Positions 29,328 to 39,330 of a stretch of 64,000 bases of DNA are shown here, piece after piece. How positions within the stretch are numbered: position 1 is the stretch's first letter; the number at the start of each line of letters is the position of its first letter. Source of the stretch: Chaetoceros tenuissimus (taxonomy: Eukaryota > Bacillariophyta > Thalassiosirophyceae > Chaetocerotales > Chaetocerotaceae); assembly GCA_021927905.1 (NCBI GenBank), contig BLLK01000051.1, positions 434,001 through 498,000 of the forward strand. The letters run 5' to 3'. A program made the position numbers and the translations under genes. A model generated the notes under the pieces. That model was given only the letters and a program-made list of their open reading frames with translations, made no database searches and was not told where the DNA came from.

Positions 29328-30926
29328 TTAGGCATTAACATCCTCTGTATTCATGTCTACATCAGAAGACGCTTCTGCTGTTGGCTTTTCATATCCTTGT
29401 TTTTGATGAGCAGTAAGTATATTAACCGAATGTAAGAGCGTCTCGTCCCTAGCCATCAATCTTGAAGCTTTTTGCAATGTTTCATAATGTTTACGACGCT
29501 TGCGATAGATGCGATTGTACGCTTTAGTCTTGGGAAAGACCTTCACGCCATCGACATGTTTTAAAATAAGCCGAGTCATTAGCTCATCAACTTTGTCCAT
29601 GTTCTTATGAATCTTGGTTGCTTCGGTAAACAACTTTTGATACAAGCACTTACATTCGTATTCTGTCGACCATGGTCTTGGGTGTACTGCCATTCCACAT
29701 GCTTTAGATAAGTATTTTGCCGTAGGTGTCATTTTATCATCTCTAACCTTGACAGTGTCATTTATTTCTTTTTCGAGTTCTTTACCAACGAGTGATACGA
29801 AACCAAACTTTTCTTCTGTAGGTGCAAAGTCAGAAGCACAAATCCACGTTGGATACAAAAGCTCATTATGATTCCGTTCATACACCTTAACATGGGCATC
29901 TATCATCCATGTATTATAATGTCCAATCTTAGGAAAGTTCGAAAGATTCTTTTGACATGCACGCAAATTTGAGTGATGTCGATGTTCTGCTAATATTGCA
30001 TCAGCTATTTCTGGCCCACATGCCGACGGTCCAAATGCATTATTAATATGTGAATGTGATCCCTCTAGAGCATTTGTATCTCGTTTACATCTCAATAGCG
30101 GAACTTGTAGGAGCAAATCATACTTGATTTCACCTTTATTTGTCAACTCAAATTGATAAAGATTCAATCCAGGGGGATCAGAGTAATATCCATGTAACAC
30201 TTCCTTCAAAATAGTATTTGCTTTTACCCAATCACCATCACTAAACAATGGTTTTCCTGTATCTACATCACACTTTGAGCCAAATATTTCAAAGACATTT
30301 CGAATTCTCCAATACAACCGTGATGGGGGTAGACAAATCCTTCGACATCTTTTTGAAAAGTATTTACGTTTGAAATATCTACAAATATGGTTGAATTCAA
30401 TCCCTAAATTTTGGCATATGTATTCAGCTGTATCTTTACGAATCCAGAAATTATGCATTTTTAAATAGGAAAGTAACCACTTTTCTTCGCTTTTAGCGAG
30501 TCTTTCAACTATGCTTTTTGCATATTTATGCATGACACTAATTTTGATATCATCGAAGTAGCTTGAATCTTCTTCAAAAGAAGAGCCATCACCATCGTCC
30601 TCACCATCATCTTGATTTAATTCGTCTTCAGTTCTAGTGCTTTCTTTCACATCGTAGTAGTCATCATTATTTGTATGAGTTGGTCTACGGACTTCATAGT
30701 TTGCATCACGTCTACGGAACTCATTCCACATTCTCTCTATCATCACTCGAGGTGATTCAATAATATTCCTAATGGTTCCATGCTGAACAAAATTAGCTAG
30801 ACCTCTAGCAAGTACTCTTGTCTCAGTCGCTTTCTTATAGGTTTTTGCTGCCTTTGCTGCTGACGTAGTTTTGCCCTTGTTTGAGTTTAGGGTTTTAGAA
30901 ACATATTTACGTTTGGATTTTGCCAT
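29328..30926 (-). CDS. Transposase-like protein, shortened by a stop (copy 1)
   Basis: 532 residues, colinear with the 654-residue protein of copy 2. A single base change (GAA to TAA, codon 533) ends it early. Downstream the remaining ~120 codons, including the Cys-rich tail, are intact but out of the product. It keeps the block SDPPGLNLYQF and the motif DTNALEGSHSHINNAFG. If the Cys-rich tail is needed for DNA binding or folding, this copy would not make a working protein. Only this change and one Asp/Glu swap separate it from copy 2. Confidence 0.85.
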   Translation of the reverse strand: MAKSKRKYVSKTLNSNKGKTTSAAKAAKTYKKATETRVLARGLANFVQHGTIRNIIESPRVMIERMWNEFRRRDANYEVRRPTHTNNDDYYDVKESTRTEDELNQDDGEDDGDGSSFEEDSSYFDDIKISVMHKYAKSIVERLAKSEEKWLLSYLKMHNFWIRKDTAEYICQNLGIEFNHICRYFKRKYFSKRCRRICLPPSRLYWRIRNVFEIFGSKCDVDTGKPLFSDGDWVKANTILKEVLHGYYSDPPGLNLYQFELTNKGEIKYDLLLQVPLLRCKRDTNALEGSHSHINNAFGPSACGPEIADAILAEHRHHSNLRACQKNLSNFPKIGHYNTWMIDAHVKVYERNHNELLYPTWICASDFAPTEEKFGFVSLVGKELEKEINDTVKVRDDKMTPTAKYLSKACGMAVHPRPWSTEYECKCLYQKLFTEATKIHKNMDKVDELMTRLILKHVDGVKVFPKTKAYNRIYRKRRKHYETLQKASRLMARDETLLHSVNILTAHQKQGYEKPTAEASSDVDMNTEDVNA

Positions 30927-31109
30927 GTTATAGTAAATAAAGACAAGTGAAATGCACTAAAGGTATCAGGTGTTAATTAGGTTCAGTCAATTTCAGTGTT
31001 CATCTCGTCGTGGCTCAAGGTGCAGCACCTTTTAGTACATACTATATTAGTACCTACACGTTGAATTAAAATAACACTGAAATAGCTATTAAAAAGCAGG
31101 TGTCTACAA

Positions 31110-31126
31110 GCTTTTTAATAGCTATT
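31110..31126. repeat. Right arm of 17-bp subterminal hairpin (copy 1)
   Basis: Pairs perfectly with 31081-31097 (AATAGCTATTAAAAAGC) across a 12-base loop. It lies upstream of the transposase start and inside the element's right end. The same hairpin is at 34071-34116 in copy 2. Confidence 0.85.
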
Positions 31127-31951
31127 TTGACATTATTTACATATTTTTAAAAGGGTCCACACCAGCAGGCCGGTTGCCAAGAAAGGCAACCGACCCACAG
31201 GTGTGGAGTTTTTTTAAAATATAAATATGATTTTAGCTTTATGACACGAGTCGTCGAAAATTGTCACTGAAAAATATTTCAACGTACGGGAGGGAGGCCA
31301 TGACAAAAACAATTGAACTCATGGAATCTTTCTTCGATGTTGATTCAATCAACAAGATACCATGAGCCAATGCATTTTATTTTACGATATATCTATATTA
31401 TGCACAAATCTTTTCTCCTCAAAATGACTTGACTGGGCTGTCGGTATTCACAATCTCCTCGAGAAACAATCTGACAATGCCACACATGACGACAAGTGAG
31501 TCTAGCTTTTTGTATCCACCAACACCAATAGAGAGAATCAGTAGTAGACAGCAGTGGCTTTTAAGCAGAAAGGTTCCTGATAGAGTCCATATCTTTCCTC
31601 CGTATCTTTCCTTGTGCAACTAGGATCAGAGGTCATATCTTCATGCTAGCATCTCGTATCCTTCTAGGTCTCTGAAATATGGACACGACGAAATCATTTT
31701 AGGAGCATATTCAGTAACTGTTCATGAATGTTATGCATTGCATAGCGGAAGAGAGTCGGAAAAAGCGACTTGGATTATGCAATGAGTGAGAAGTTCGTTA
31801 TGTTCATGTACTCGCTGTTGTTCAATGGCATTTCAATTTTTGACCGTTGCTGTACTTCTCATAAAAATCTCTGGAATAGGCCTAGAAGCGGAAAAAAATG
31901 AAGGAAAAGAAATAATGAGTGTTTCATGATTACATGCTCTTATTATTTGAT

Positions 31952-33916
31952 TTAAAAATAGCACTGGTGAGTGTCACAATACCGCTGTGGTTGGTTTCTC
32001 GGTCTTCTTGTAGAACCGCCTCTACATCCATCCGATTTACCTTTCTTACAATTCTTACATTTCCTTTCTTGACGAACACAAATCTTATCTGGTCCACGTA
32101 CTGGTAGCACCAAATTTCTTTCATGCCGAGGTGCTTGATATGAAATATGATTCGCTGCTTGAATCATATTCACTTGATATAAACCAGCAAATTGCGGAAA
32201 TGCTGGATGAACAAAATTGAGATGATTTACTCTTTTCATTGTCTGTCGCTCTTTAGGTGCATCCTGTTTCTGGATCGTTCCAAAGTTATCCGTAACAAAC
32301 TTATCCAGAGTAGATTCTTCGGCATTAACATCCTCTGTATTCATGTCTACATCAGAAGACGCTTCTGCTGTTGGCTTTTCATATCCTTGTTTTTGATGAG
32401 CAGTAAGTATATTAACCGAATGTAAGAGCGTCTCGTCCCTAGCCATCAATCTTGAAGCTTTTTGCAATGTTTCATAATGTTTACGACGCTTGCGATAGAT
32501 GCGATTGTACGCTTTAGTCTTGGGAAAGACCTTCACGCCATCGACATGTTTTAAAATAAGCCGAGTCATTAGCTCATCAACTTTGTCCATGTTCTTATGA
32601 ATCTTGGTTGCTTCGGTAAACAACTTTTGATACAAGCACTTACATTCGTATTCTGTCGACCATGGTCTTGGGTGTACTGCCATTCCACATGCTTTAGATA
32701 AGTATTTTGCCGTAGGTGTCATTTTATCATCTCTAACCTTGACAGTGTCATTTATTTCTTTTTCGAGTTCTTTACCAACGAGTGATACGAAACCAAACTT
32801 TTCTTCTGTAGGTGCAAAGTCAGAAGCACAAATCCACGTTGGATACAAAAGCTCATTATGATTCCGTTCATACACCTTAACATGGGCATCTATCATCCAT
32901 GTATTATAATGTCCAATCTTAGGAAAGTTCGAAAGATTCTTTTGACATGCACGCAAATTTGAGTGATGTCGATGTTCTGCTAATATTGCATCAGCTATTT
33001 CTGGCCCACATGCCGACGGTCCAAATGCATTATTAATATGTGAATGTGATCCCTCTAGAGCATTTGTATCTCGTTTACATCTCAATAGCGGAACTTGTAG
33101 GAGCAAATCATACTTGATTTCACCTTTATTTGTCAACTCAAATTGATAAAGATTCAATCCAGGGGGATCAGAGTAATATCCATGTAACACTTCCTTCAAA
33201 ATAGTATTTGCTTTTACCCAATCACCATCACTAAACAATGGTTTTCCTGTATCTACATCACACTTTGAGCCAAATATTTCAAAGACATTTCGAATTCTCC
33301 AATACAACCGTGATGGGGGTAGACAAATCCTTCGACATCTTTTTGAAAAGTATTTACGTTTGAAATATCTACAAATATGGTTGAATTCAATCCCTAAATT
33401 TTGGCATATGTATTCAGCTGTATCTTTACGAATCCAGAAATTATGCATTTTTAAATAGGAAAGTAACCACTTTTCTTCGCTTTTAGCGAGTCTTTCAACT
33501 ATGCTTTTTGCATATTTATGCATGACACTAATTTTGATATCATCGAAGTAGCTTGAATCTTCTTCAAAAGAAGAGCCATCACCATCGTCATCACCATCAT
33601 CTTGATTTAATTCGTCTTCAGTTCTAGTGCTTTCTTTCACATCGTAGTAGTCATCATTATTTGTATGAGTTGGTCTACGGACTTCATAGTTTGCATCACG
33701 TCTACGGAACTCATTCCACATTCTCTCTATCATCACTCGAGGTGATTCAATAATATTCCTAATGGTTCCATGCTGAACAAAATTAGCTAGACCTCTAGCA
33801 AGTACTCTTGTCTCAGTCGCTTTCTTATAGGTTTTTGCTGCCTTTGCTGCTGACGTAGTTTTGCCCTTGTTTGAGTTTAGGGTTTTAGAAACATATTTAC
33901 GTTTGGATTTTGCCAT
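31952..33916 (-). CDS. Transposase-like protein, full length (copy 2)
   Basis: 654 residues, single exon. It has a Lys-rich N-terminus, an acidic stretch (~85-125), and a helical region with CRYFKRKYFSKRCRRICLPP. Then come GKPLFSDGDWVKANTILKEV, SDPPGLNLYQF and DTNALEGSHSHINNAFG...ADAILAEHRHHSNL. The last blocks match, from memory, the C-terminal half of transposase-like proteins in fungi and algae that read SDPPG and RGTNxLEGxxH. Those proteins have an upstream RNase H-like DDE region that I cannot find here, so a full catalytic triad is not shown. The C-terminus is a zinc-finger-like array (KCKNCKKGKSDGCRGG...YCDTHQC). The protein probably acts on its own element ends, perhaps with help from an autonomous relative. 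Confidence 0.82.
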   Translation of the reverse strand: MAKSKRKYVSKTLNSNKGKTTSAAKAAKTYKKATETRVLARGLANFVQHGTIRNIIESPRVMIERMWNEFRRRDANYEVRRPTHTNNDDYYDVKESTRTEDELNQDDGDDDGDGSSFEEDSSYFDDIKISVMHKYAKSIVERLAKSEEKWLLSYLKMHNFWIRKDTAEYICQNLGIEFNHICRYFKRKYFSKRCRRICLPPSRLYWRIRNVFEIFGSKCDVDTGKPLFSDGDWVKANTILKEVLHGYYSDPPGLNLYQFELTNKGEIKYDLLLQVPLLRCKRDTNALEGSHSHINNAFGPSACGPEIADAILAEHRHHSNLRACQKNLSNFPKIGHYNTWMIDAHVKVYERNHNELLYPTWICASDFAPTEEKFGFVSLVGKELEKEINDTVKVRDDKMTPTAKYLSKACGMAVHPRPWSTEYECKCLYQKLFTEATKIHKNMDKVDELMTRLILKHVDGVKVFPKTKAYNRIYRKRRKHYETLQKASRLMARDETLLHSVNILTAHQKQGYEKPTAEASSDVDMNTEDVNAEESTLDKFVTDNFGTIQKQDAPKERQTMKRVNHLNFVHPAFPQFAGLYQVNMIQAANHISYQAPRHERNLVLPVRGPDKICVRQERKCKNCKKGKSDGCRGGSTRRPRNQPQRYCDTHQCYF

Positions 33917-34070
33917 GTTATAGTAAATAAAGACAAGTGAAATGCACTAAAGGTATCAGGTGTTAATTAGGTTCAGTCAATTTCAGTGTTCATCTCGTCG
34001 TGGCTCAAGGTGCAGCACCTTTTAGTACATACTATATTAGTACCTACACGTTGAATTAAAATAACACTGA

Positions 34071-34116
34071 AATAGCTATTAAAAAGCAGGTGTCTACAAG
34101 CTTTTTAATAGCTATT
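34071..34116. repeat. 17-bp subterminal hairpin (copy 2)
   Basis: Perfect inverted repeat, arms 34071-34087 and 34100-34116, loop of 12 bases. It sits between the right terminal repeat and the transposase start, so it may be a binding site or part of the promoter. Confidence 0.85.
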
Positions 34117-34246
34117 TTGACATTATTTACATATTTTTAAAAGGGTCCACACCAGCAGGCCGGTTGCCAAGAAAATTGCCAAAGATTAATTCAATGAATG
34201 TATCTAATTGCTGTGTACTGACAATAGAGAACAGTAATACCAAAAG

Positions 34247-35188
34247 ATGATAATATCAAGACGAACATCTCTTTCTTTAGCAGTAGCTTGGAATCTGACA
34301 AGAATCAGCAGCGGCTTCACCTCTTTTCAAATACTACGACGAACTCCACTTCATTATTCATCATCTTTCCTTCAAACATTAGCAACTCCAACGGAATCTC
34401 TACACAATGTCAATGGAATCATTTGTCGAGAAGTACCAATTGAAATTGCAAACATTGGAACGTTAAAAATATTAGAAGCAACGGCTGAATCACAAGATGC
34501 ATTAGTAGAAATTGCCTGTGCTACAGAACAAGAATTGCAAAATCAAATATCTTTTAAAGTCAATAGTGGTGACATTTACGGATCGGTATTGTGGCCTGCT
34601 GCATCTGCTGTTTCAGATCATTTGCAAAGTATAGATTTGGATAATAAGATTGTATTGGAATTAGGGACGGGGACGGGACTATGTGCTTTGAGTGCTGCTT
34701 TGAGTGGAGCGAAATGTGTTTTGGCGACGGATTATGAAGAGATTCCATTGGATTTGTTACGGTATGCCATTGATCATCTTTACGATTCGGACCAGAAGGA
34801 AAAATTACAAACTATAGAGACTAGTTTGTTGGATATATGTCAACATGATGTTCCTCTTCCCAAAGCTGATATTGTGATTGCTGCAGATATCATGTATGAA
34901 CCGAAAACGGGAGAAGCTACAGCTGTTCGAACTTTGGAAGCACTCAAAGCGGGTAGTCGAGTCATTATTGGTTGCTCACCAGGTAGGCCTGGAAGACCAT
35001 ATTTTCTCAAGAAACTAAAGGAACTTTTACCAGGAGTAGATATTGAATTTGAGATTGTACAGGGTAGAACTTGTTCTGGAGATCGGAATGAATTGATTTG
35101 TGGAAAGAATAGTACTTCCGTCAGTGATGTGCCAAAGGCTTTGAATGTGCACCTGTTAGATATCTCACCGCAAGATTGTAACTTGTAA
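34247..35188 (+). CDS. METTL21/ETFB-methyltransferase-like enzyme, probably organelle-targeted
   Basis: 313 residues. The SAM-binding loop VLELGTGTGLCALSAALSGA (~142) is followed by VLATDYEEIPLDLL and ADIVIAADIMYEPKTGEAT. This is the layout of family-16 methyltransferases that modify lysines in proteins such as the electron-transfer flavoprotein beta subunit; the D-[IV]-x-Y post-motif is present as DIMYE. The N-terminal ~60 residues are Ser/Arg-rich and begin with a hydrophobic stretch (SLSLAVAWNL), consistent with a transit peptide. SSGF at ~23 is a weak match to the diatom plastid ASAF cleavage motif, so plastid or mitochondrion is open. The transposon ends 78 bp before the ATG, leaving almost no native promoter. 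Confidence 0.82.
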   Translation: MIISRRTSLSLAVAWNLTRISSGFTSFQILRRTPLHYSSSFLQTLATPTESLHNVNGIICREVPIEIANIGTLKILEATAESQDALVEIACATEQELQNQISFKVNSGDIYGSVLWPAASAVSDHLQSIDLDNKIVLELGTGTGLCALSAALSGAKCVLATDYEEIPLDLLRYAIDHLYDSDQKEKLQTIETSLLDICQHDVPLPKADIVIAADIMYEPKTGEATAVRTLEALKAGSRVIIGCSPGRPGRPYFLKKLKELLPGVDIEFEIVQGRTCSGDRNELICGKNSTSVSDVPKALNVHLLDISPQDCNL

Positions 35189-35336
35189 TACCTATTAGAA
35201 ACGTAGATACGTAATGCATTCATTTTGCCTAAGTAATTGTTATTTATTAAAATTCTCTAAAGAGTGGATAACATGTAATGAGGAAATGAGAGAAGCTTGG
35301 ATGTAGGAAACAAAAGGAAGAGCAGTATCCGCAGAT

Positions 35337-38300
35337 TTATACCAATTGACGTTTGGACATTTCATCCTTGTCTGGCTTTGCGCTGCGAGTACGACCAGAT
35401 TTTGATTTACTGCGTGATCGGCTGCCAGAGCTTGAACGGCGAGATGAGCGATCTTTGCTGCTGCTTCTATGCTTGCTACTACTACTCTTGCGTTCTCCAT
35501 CCTTTCTTGAACTGCTACTACTCTTGCGTTCTCCGTCCCTTTTGGAACTACTGCTGCGATGCTTGGAACTAGAGCTGCTACGGTGCTTAGAGCTACTACT
35601 TCTCTTTCGATCTCCACCAGAGCTACTGGAACGCTTTTTAGAGCTGCTGCGCGATTTACTCTTGGAACGGCGAGATTTATCTCCTAGTAAATCTTCACTT
35701 AGCCCCCTACTCTTTGAAGAACGACTCTTCTTCTTTCTACTCTTTGTGCCGCGTCTTTTCTTCCCACCTCTTCCAGATTTGCGCATGTCACGAATCATGA
35801 AACCAAGATATGATTCACCTCTTCTTCTCCTTTTACGTGCACGAGCCAAAAAGATACTCAAGGAAAGAGTAACCGACATGAATGATACTAAAAAGACAGA
35901 CAACTGCCCAACTGGTCCAAGTGATTGCCATGCTACAGCAGTTGCGCCTCTTGGATGGTTTCTTTTAAAACATTTATCAAGATGACTGTTGTGAGGGTTA
36001 TCACATCCTCCCTTTGCAGTTGGCGCTGGAGAAATTGTAGGAGCAGCGGTTGCACCATTGTATTCTACCCACGATCCACCCAAATCTGGCTTGAATACTT
36101 GGTACAAATCATAACGATTCAAAAATAGTCCAAGACATCCTCCATCCTTGCAGAAATTGTTGGTTCCAACAGCGACACCATTTGGATACAGTGATCTCCA
36201 GTAATCCACGTAGGAATTACCCTTGTAGAAAAATGCTGCTGCATGATCATCTGATTGAAATGCTACACGGTATGCAATAGTCATTTGAGGACAGAAACCT
36301 CCATTGTTTGTATTATCTGGTCCACATCCATATGTTGCACGATCACCTGCTGCATGCATAGCGCAGTTGGTATAGTATCCATAACTATTGGAAGGACTTT
36401 CGTAATTCCATGAAAGTCCAAGCATCTTACACATGTTATCGTACAAATATCCAAGTGCTGAGTATGCATCTGCTTCGAATTGGAGTTTCACTGCACCATC
36501 GTCGTCTTGGAACAAGAATGCTGGTTTGATGTACAAAGTACCAAAATTAAGGTTCTTCACTACCTTGATGATGTTGGAAAGAGAAAGACCACCCTAAAAT
36601 TAAAAGTAGATAAAATTAGTTTCATACTTCGGAAAGAATGTTGTGAATAAAATAATATCAGAACACTTTACTCACCATATCTGGATTGGTAGTTCCAGTG
36701 TAAAACAAAGGAATATGTGTGGTATCTTTATCCACAATGGATCCAGCACCATTACCAACCTCTTCTCCAATGAGCCAACCATGATTTGTTCCAAAAGACT
36801 TGATGTAGGTAAAGTTACGATCGACAAGATATTCGAAATCAAACTGATTCTGGAATGTAGATGTAGATTGCAACTTGGATCCAGATCTTCTCGAGAGTGG
36901 AATTCCAAAGAATGTTTCTCCTTCTTGTTTACAATTCGGTGGTAGACTCCATCCATCAGTCATGTCATGCATCGCCATCTTTGCATTCCAAGCATATGGA
37001 TTATGTTCATAATACTGATTATTATCACCCGATCCAGAATTATAATTGAAGTTAATCTGGGTAGTCGAAGCATAGAAAGATGAAACATCATTCTGGGTCA
37101 AGGTTGAATAATAACTCTCCGACTGATACAAATCACGATTTGCAGGAAAAGCCTTGGTAATATTCGCACGATCAAAGAAAAAGTACAAATTTCCATATCC
37201 AACATATTGCTTATTCTTGTTGAAATTCTCCGGTGGAAAGTTTGCCTTGGAAGTAGAACCAATCACCACACCATTGGGATACATGGCCTGCCACACTGCC
37301 ACTTCCAAATTCGCAGAATAAAAGTACTGCTGTTCATGATACGAAGACTTGAATTTGACTCCACGAGACATACTCACATGGGGATCAGTATCATGATCAT
37401 CCATACATGGTCCTCCATTCACAGCATCCATCGCATTGAACAAATTATCCAAAAATAATTCATAATCCGAATAATTGTTATTTTCTTCAAATTCTTCCAC
37501 AACGGAAACAACAAGTGTCACATCTCCCGAAGGCACTTCATCATCATCTCCAGACCCTCCTTTTCCTCCTCCCTTGACATATTCTGGAAATATTGCAAAT
37601 GGAGGGAATGTGACTGCAGTCATTGCTGCATAAACTTGTGCAATGGTTGTTCCTCTGTGGATGGGATGGTGAAAAATGGTATGTTAGTCAAAATGAAAAG
37701 TGGTATGTTTTGACATGTCAATGGTATGTTGGAGATGTTGAACGTTGTAATGATGTAAATTTTTACATGAGCGAGTGAGAAACGCACTCGTGAGCTACAG
37801 CTCACTCGGAATGACACTGTAGTATAAAATCATGTATCTCCCGAAGAACGCACTCGTGAGCTAAAGCTCACTAAATAAGACAGAGCTCATTCACGGCTCG
37901 CTAAAGCTCGCATCGTCGCTGACGCTCCTCTTGCTCCTCGCTTCGCTCGTCGCCGACGCTCACTCCGCTCGCATCGACTTACCCATAACTAGCATCCAAA
38001 GCACCAATTCTCAACAATTCCGTATGACTAGAATCAATATAAGGCATTTTCCCAGAATAATCAAAACTTTTATACCCTCCACCGACAAGCCAACCATCTT
38101 CATCCATACTCATGACATAATCATAATTGCGATCAATAATATTCTCCATTGCAAACTGATCACATAACTGATAGGAATACGGATTGCCACTCGCAGTATT
38201 TACCGAGAAGGAAACACCTATAAAACTCAATCCTTCCATTTCACAATCTCCATCACCGGAATCATGAGATGCTTCGGCACCGGCTGCACAATTGTTACCA

Positions 38301-38689
38301 TATTTGTAACATAAATTATCCGCCGAGTAAGATTTATAATTCCCACAACAGCCTGTCAATTGACTTCCTAATTCACGTTCAAATTCTTCTGGTGTCAAGT
38401 CCTTGATATCTTTCATTTGACGAAGGGAGGCTTCTTGTGCGTCGTAGCGGTGTCGGCCTCGATACTTGGGTCCATCGATGGGTAGTTCTTCATCGAGGAG
38501 TTGTCGGGATGGTTTGGTGTTTGTATTGTAGACTCGAGAATTCATGAGTTGTGTGGCTCGTGTTCGTTCTTTACGGGCTGCAACGACTCGACTTCTATCT
38601 GCTAGTTTGGCTTGACATGTTGAAGTAAAGAGTGCGATGCAGATGAGAGAAGAGAGCAACGTGTTGGTTGCAGAAATTTGTTTTCTCAT
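35337..38689 (-). CDS. Type I membrane protein with large ectodomain and Ser/Lys/Arg tail
   Basis: Three exons, 38689-37983, 37654-36676 and 36593-35337, join in frame (phase 2, then phase 0) to give 980 residues. The ATG at 38689 gives a signal peptide (SATNTLLSSLICIALFTSTCQA). The ectodomain has Cys-rich parts (QLTGCCGNYKSYSADNLCY) and two related segments, DRNYDYVMSMDEDGWLVGGG (exon 1) and DRNFTYIKSFGTNHGWLIGE (exon 2), suggesting internal duplication. A TPSISPAPT-like linker leads to one membrane span (~789-811, SVFLVSFMSVTLSLSIFLA), then RARKRRRRG. The ~170-residue cytosolic tail is almost only Ser, Lys, Arg and Asp. The layout resembles silica-vesicle membrane proteins of diatoms, but that link is inference. 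Introns are 328 and 82 bp. Confidence 0.85.
37655..37982 (-). other. Unusual 328-bp intron with palindromes
   Basis: First intron of the membrane-protein gene. It is several times longer than most introns here and much richer in G and C over ~37780-37980. It holds two copies of GTGAGCTNNAGCTCAC (37790-37805 and 37856-37871), each within a longer shared phrase CGCACTCGTGAGCT, then a low-complexity run built on GCTCG/GCTCC. The 3' part repeats AACATACCA-type phrases several times. Confidence 0.8.
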
Positions 38690-39330
38690 CTTTTTTTTAT
38701 GATGTATTTGTTTGTTGGTTGGTTGGAAGACTCTGCTTTGAGATACGCTTGGTTTGACTTTGAAGTCAGAACTGTTTTCTATATATGTTATCAATGTAAG
38801 TGTAGACTATATTATATGTTTCAATGAATGCAATCACTGTTCACAACTTCAAACTGTAGATGCACAAAGATGCATTTCAACTGAATTACATTTCTTCTTG
38901 TTTCTTCGTTGCTTTCTGCACAAGACCGTTCTAACCGTTGTGCGACTGTTTTGGAATTTTTGGCGGAAATAACTAATTTGGTATTTTACAAGAAAAAATA
39001 GAGTAATTTGGTATGAGGGGGCTTAAGTAGATGTAGTGGTGGATAAAATTTTGGTGGACTCAGGATTAAAACGGTTGCGATGATATTTTTTTGAATTCTT
39101 TGGCTAGTGGATAGCCACTGAACATGGCATAGGATGACTTTCTAAACAATAATGAAAGCAATGACGACATTGTTATCTTCATTTCATTTCTTATACAGTT
39201 AAAAAATAATGATTGTAGTTATCTACATTATGATTCATAGAAGCCTGTTTGTACGTATAGCAATTTTGCATCAGTGATGTTCCATTATATCGTGGGATGC
39301 AAATAATGAGCGAATGCTACATTCCTGTCA
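38690..39330. other. Intergenic, no gene seen
   Basis: 641 bp with the promoter of the membrane-protein gene and the 3' end of the HSF-fusion gene. It contains GGGGCTTAAGTAG at ~39017-39030, which matches the terminal motif of the inverted-repeat candidate at 21225-21896. No ORF of note. Confidence 0.45.

Larger units (their letters stand above)
28196..31178 (-). mobile_element. DNA transposon copy 1 (2983 bp)
   Basis: Starts GGCAACCGACCCACAGGTGT and ends with the reverse of GGCAACCGGCCTGCTGGTGT, so the terminal inverted repeats match at about 20 of 25 positions. AAGAAA-type sequence stands on the left, between the two copies, and to the right of copy 2, suggesting a 6-8 bp target duplication. 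It carries one long gene on the minus strand and about 750 bp of non-coding sequence on the left. It is almost identical to copy 2. Differences seen are a 1-base length change near 28900, one substitution that makes a stop in the gene, and one near 30600. Confidence 0.88.
31185..34168 (-). mobile_element. DNA transposon copy 2 (2984 bp)
   Basis: Same termini, gene and orientation as copy 1, separated from it by only six bases (AAGAAA). The right end (CCGGTTGCC at 34168) is followed by AAGAAAA and then, 78 bp on, by the start codon of the methyltransferase gene. The intact long gene makes this the more complete copy. The head-to-tail arrangement could come from insertion next to an existing copy or from unequal exchange or replication slippage through the flanking repeat. 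It is a plain DNA transposon; I cannot assign a superfamily. Confidence 0.88.

Noticed and set aside
35353-35985. Plus-strand Leu-rich ORF of 210 codons
   Set aside because: It is the exact antisense of the Ser/Arg/Lys codons of the membrane-protein tail; Leu and Arg runs come from reading those codons backwards.
35337-38689. Three separate genes at 35.3-36.6, 36.7-37.6 and 38.0-38.7 kb
   Set aside because: Canonical splice sites join all three in frame, only the right-hand piece has a signal peptide, and only the left-hand one has the membrane span.
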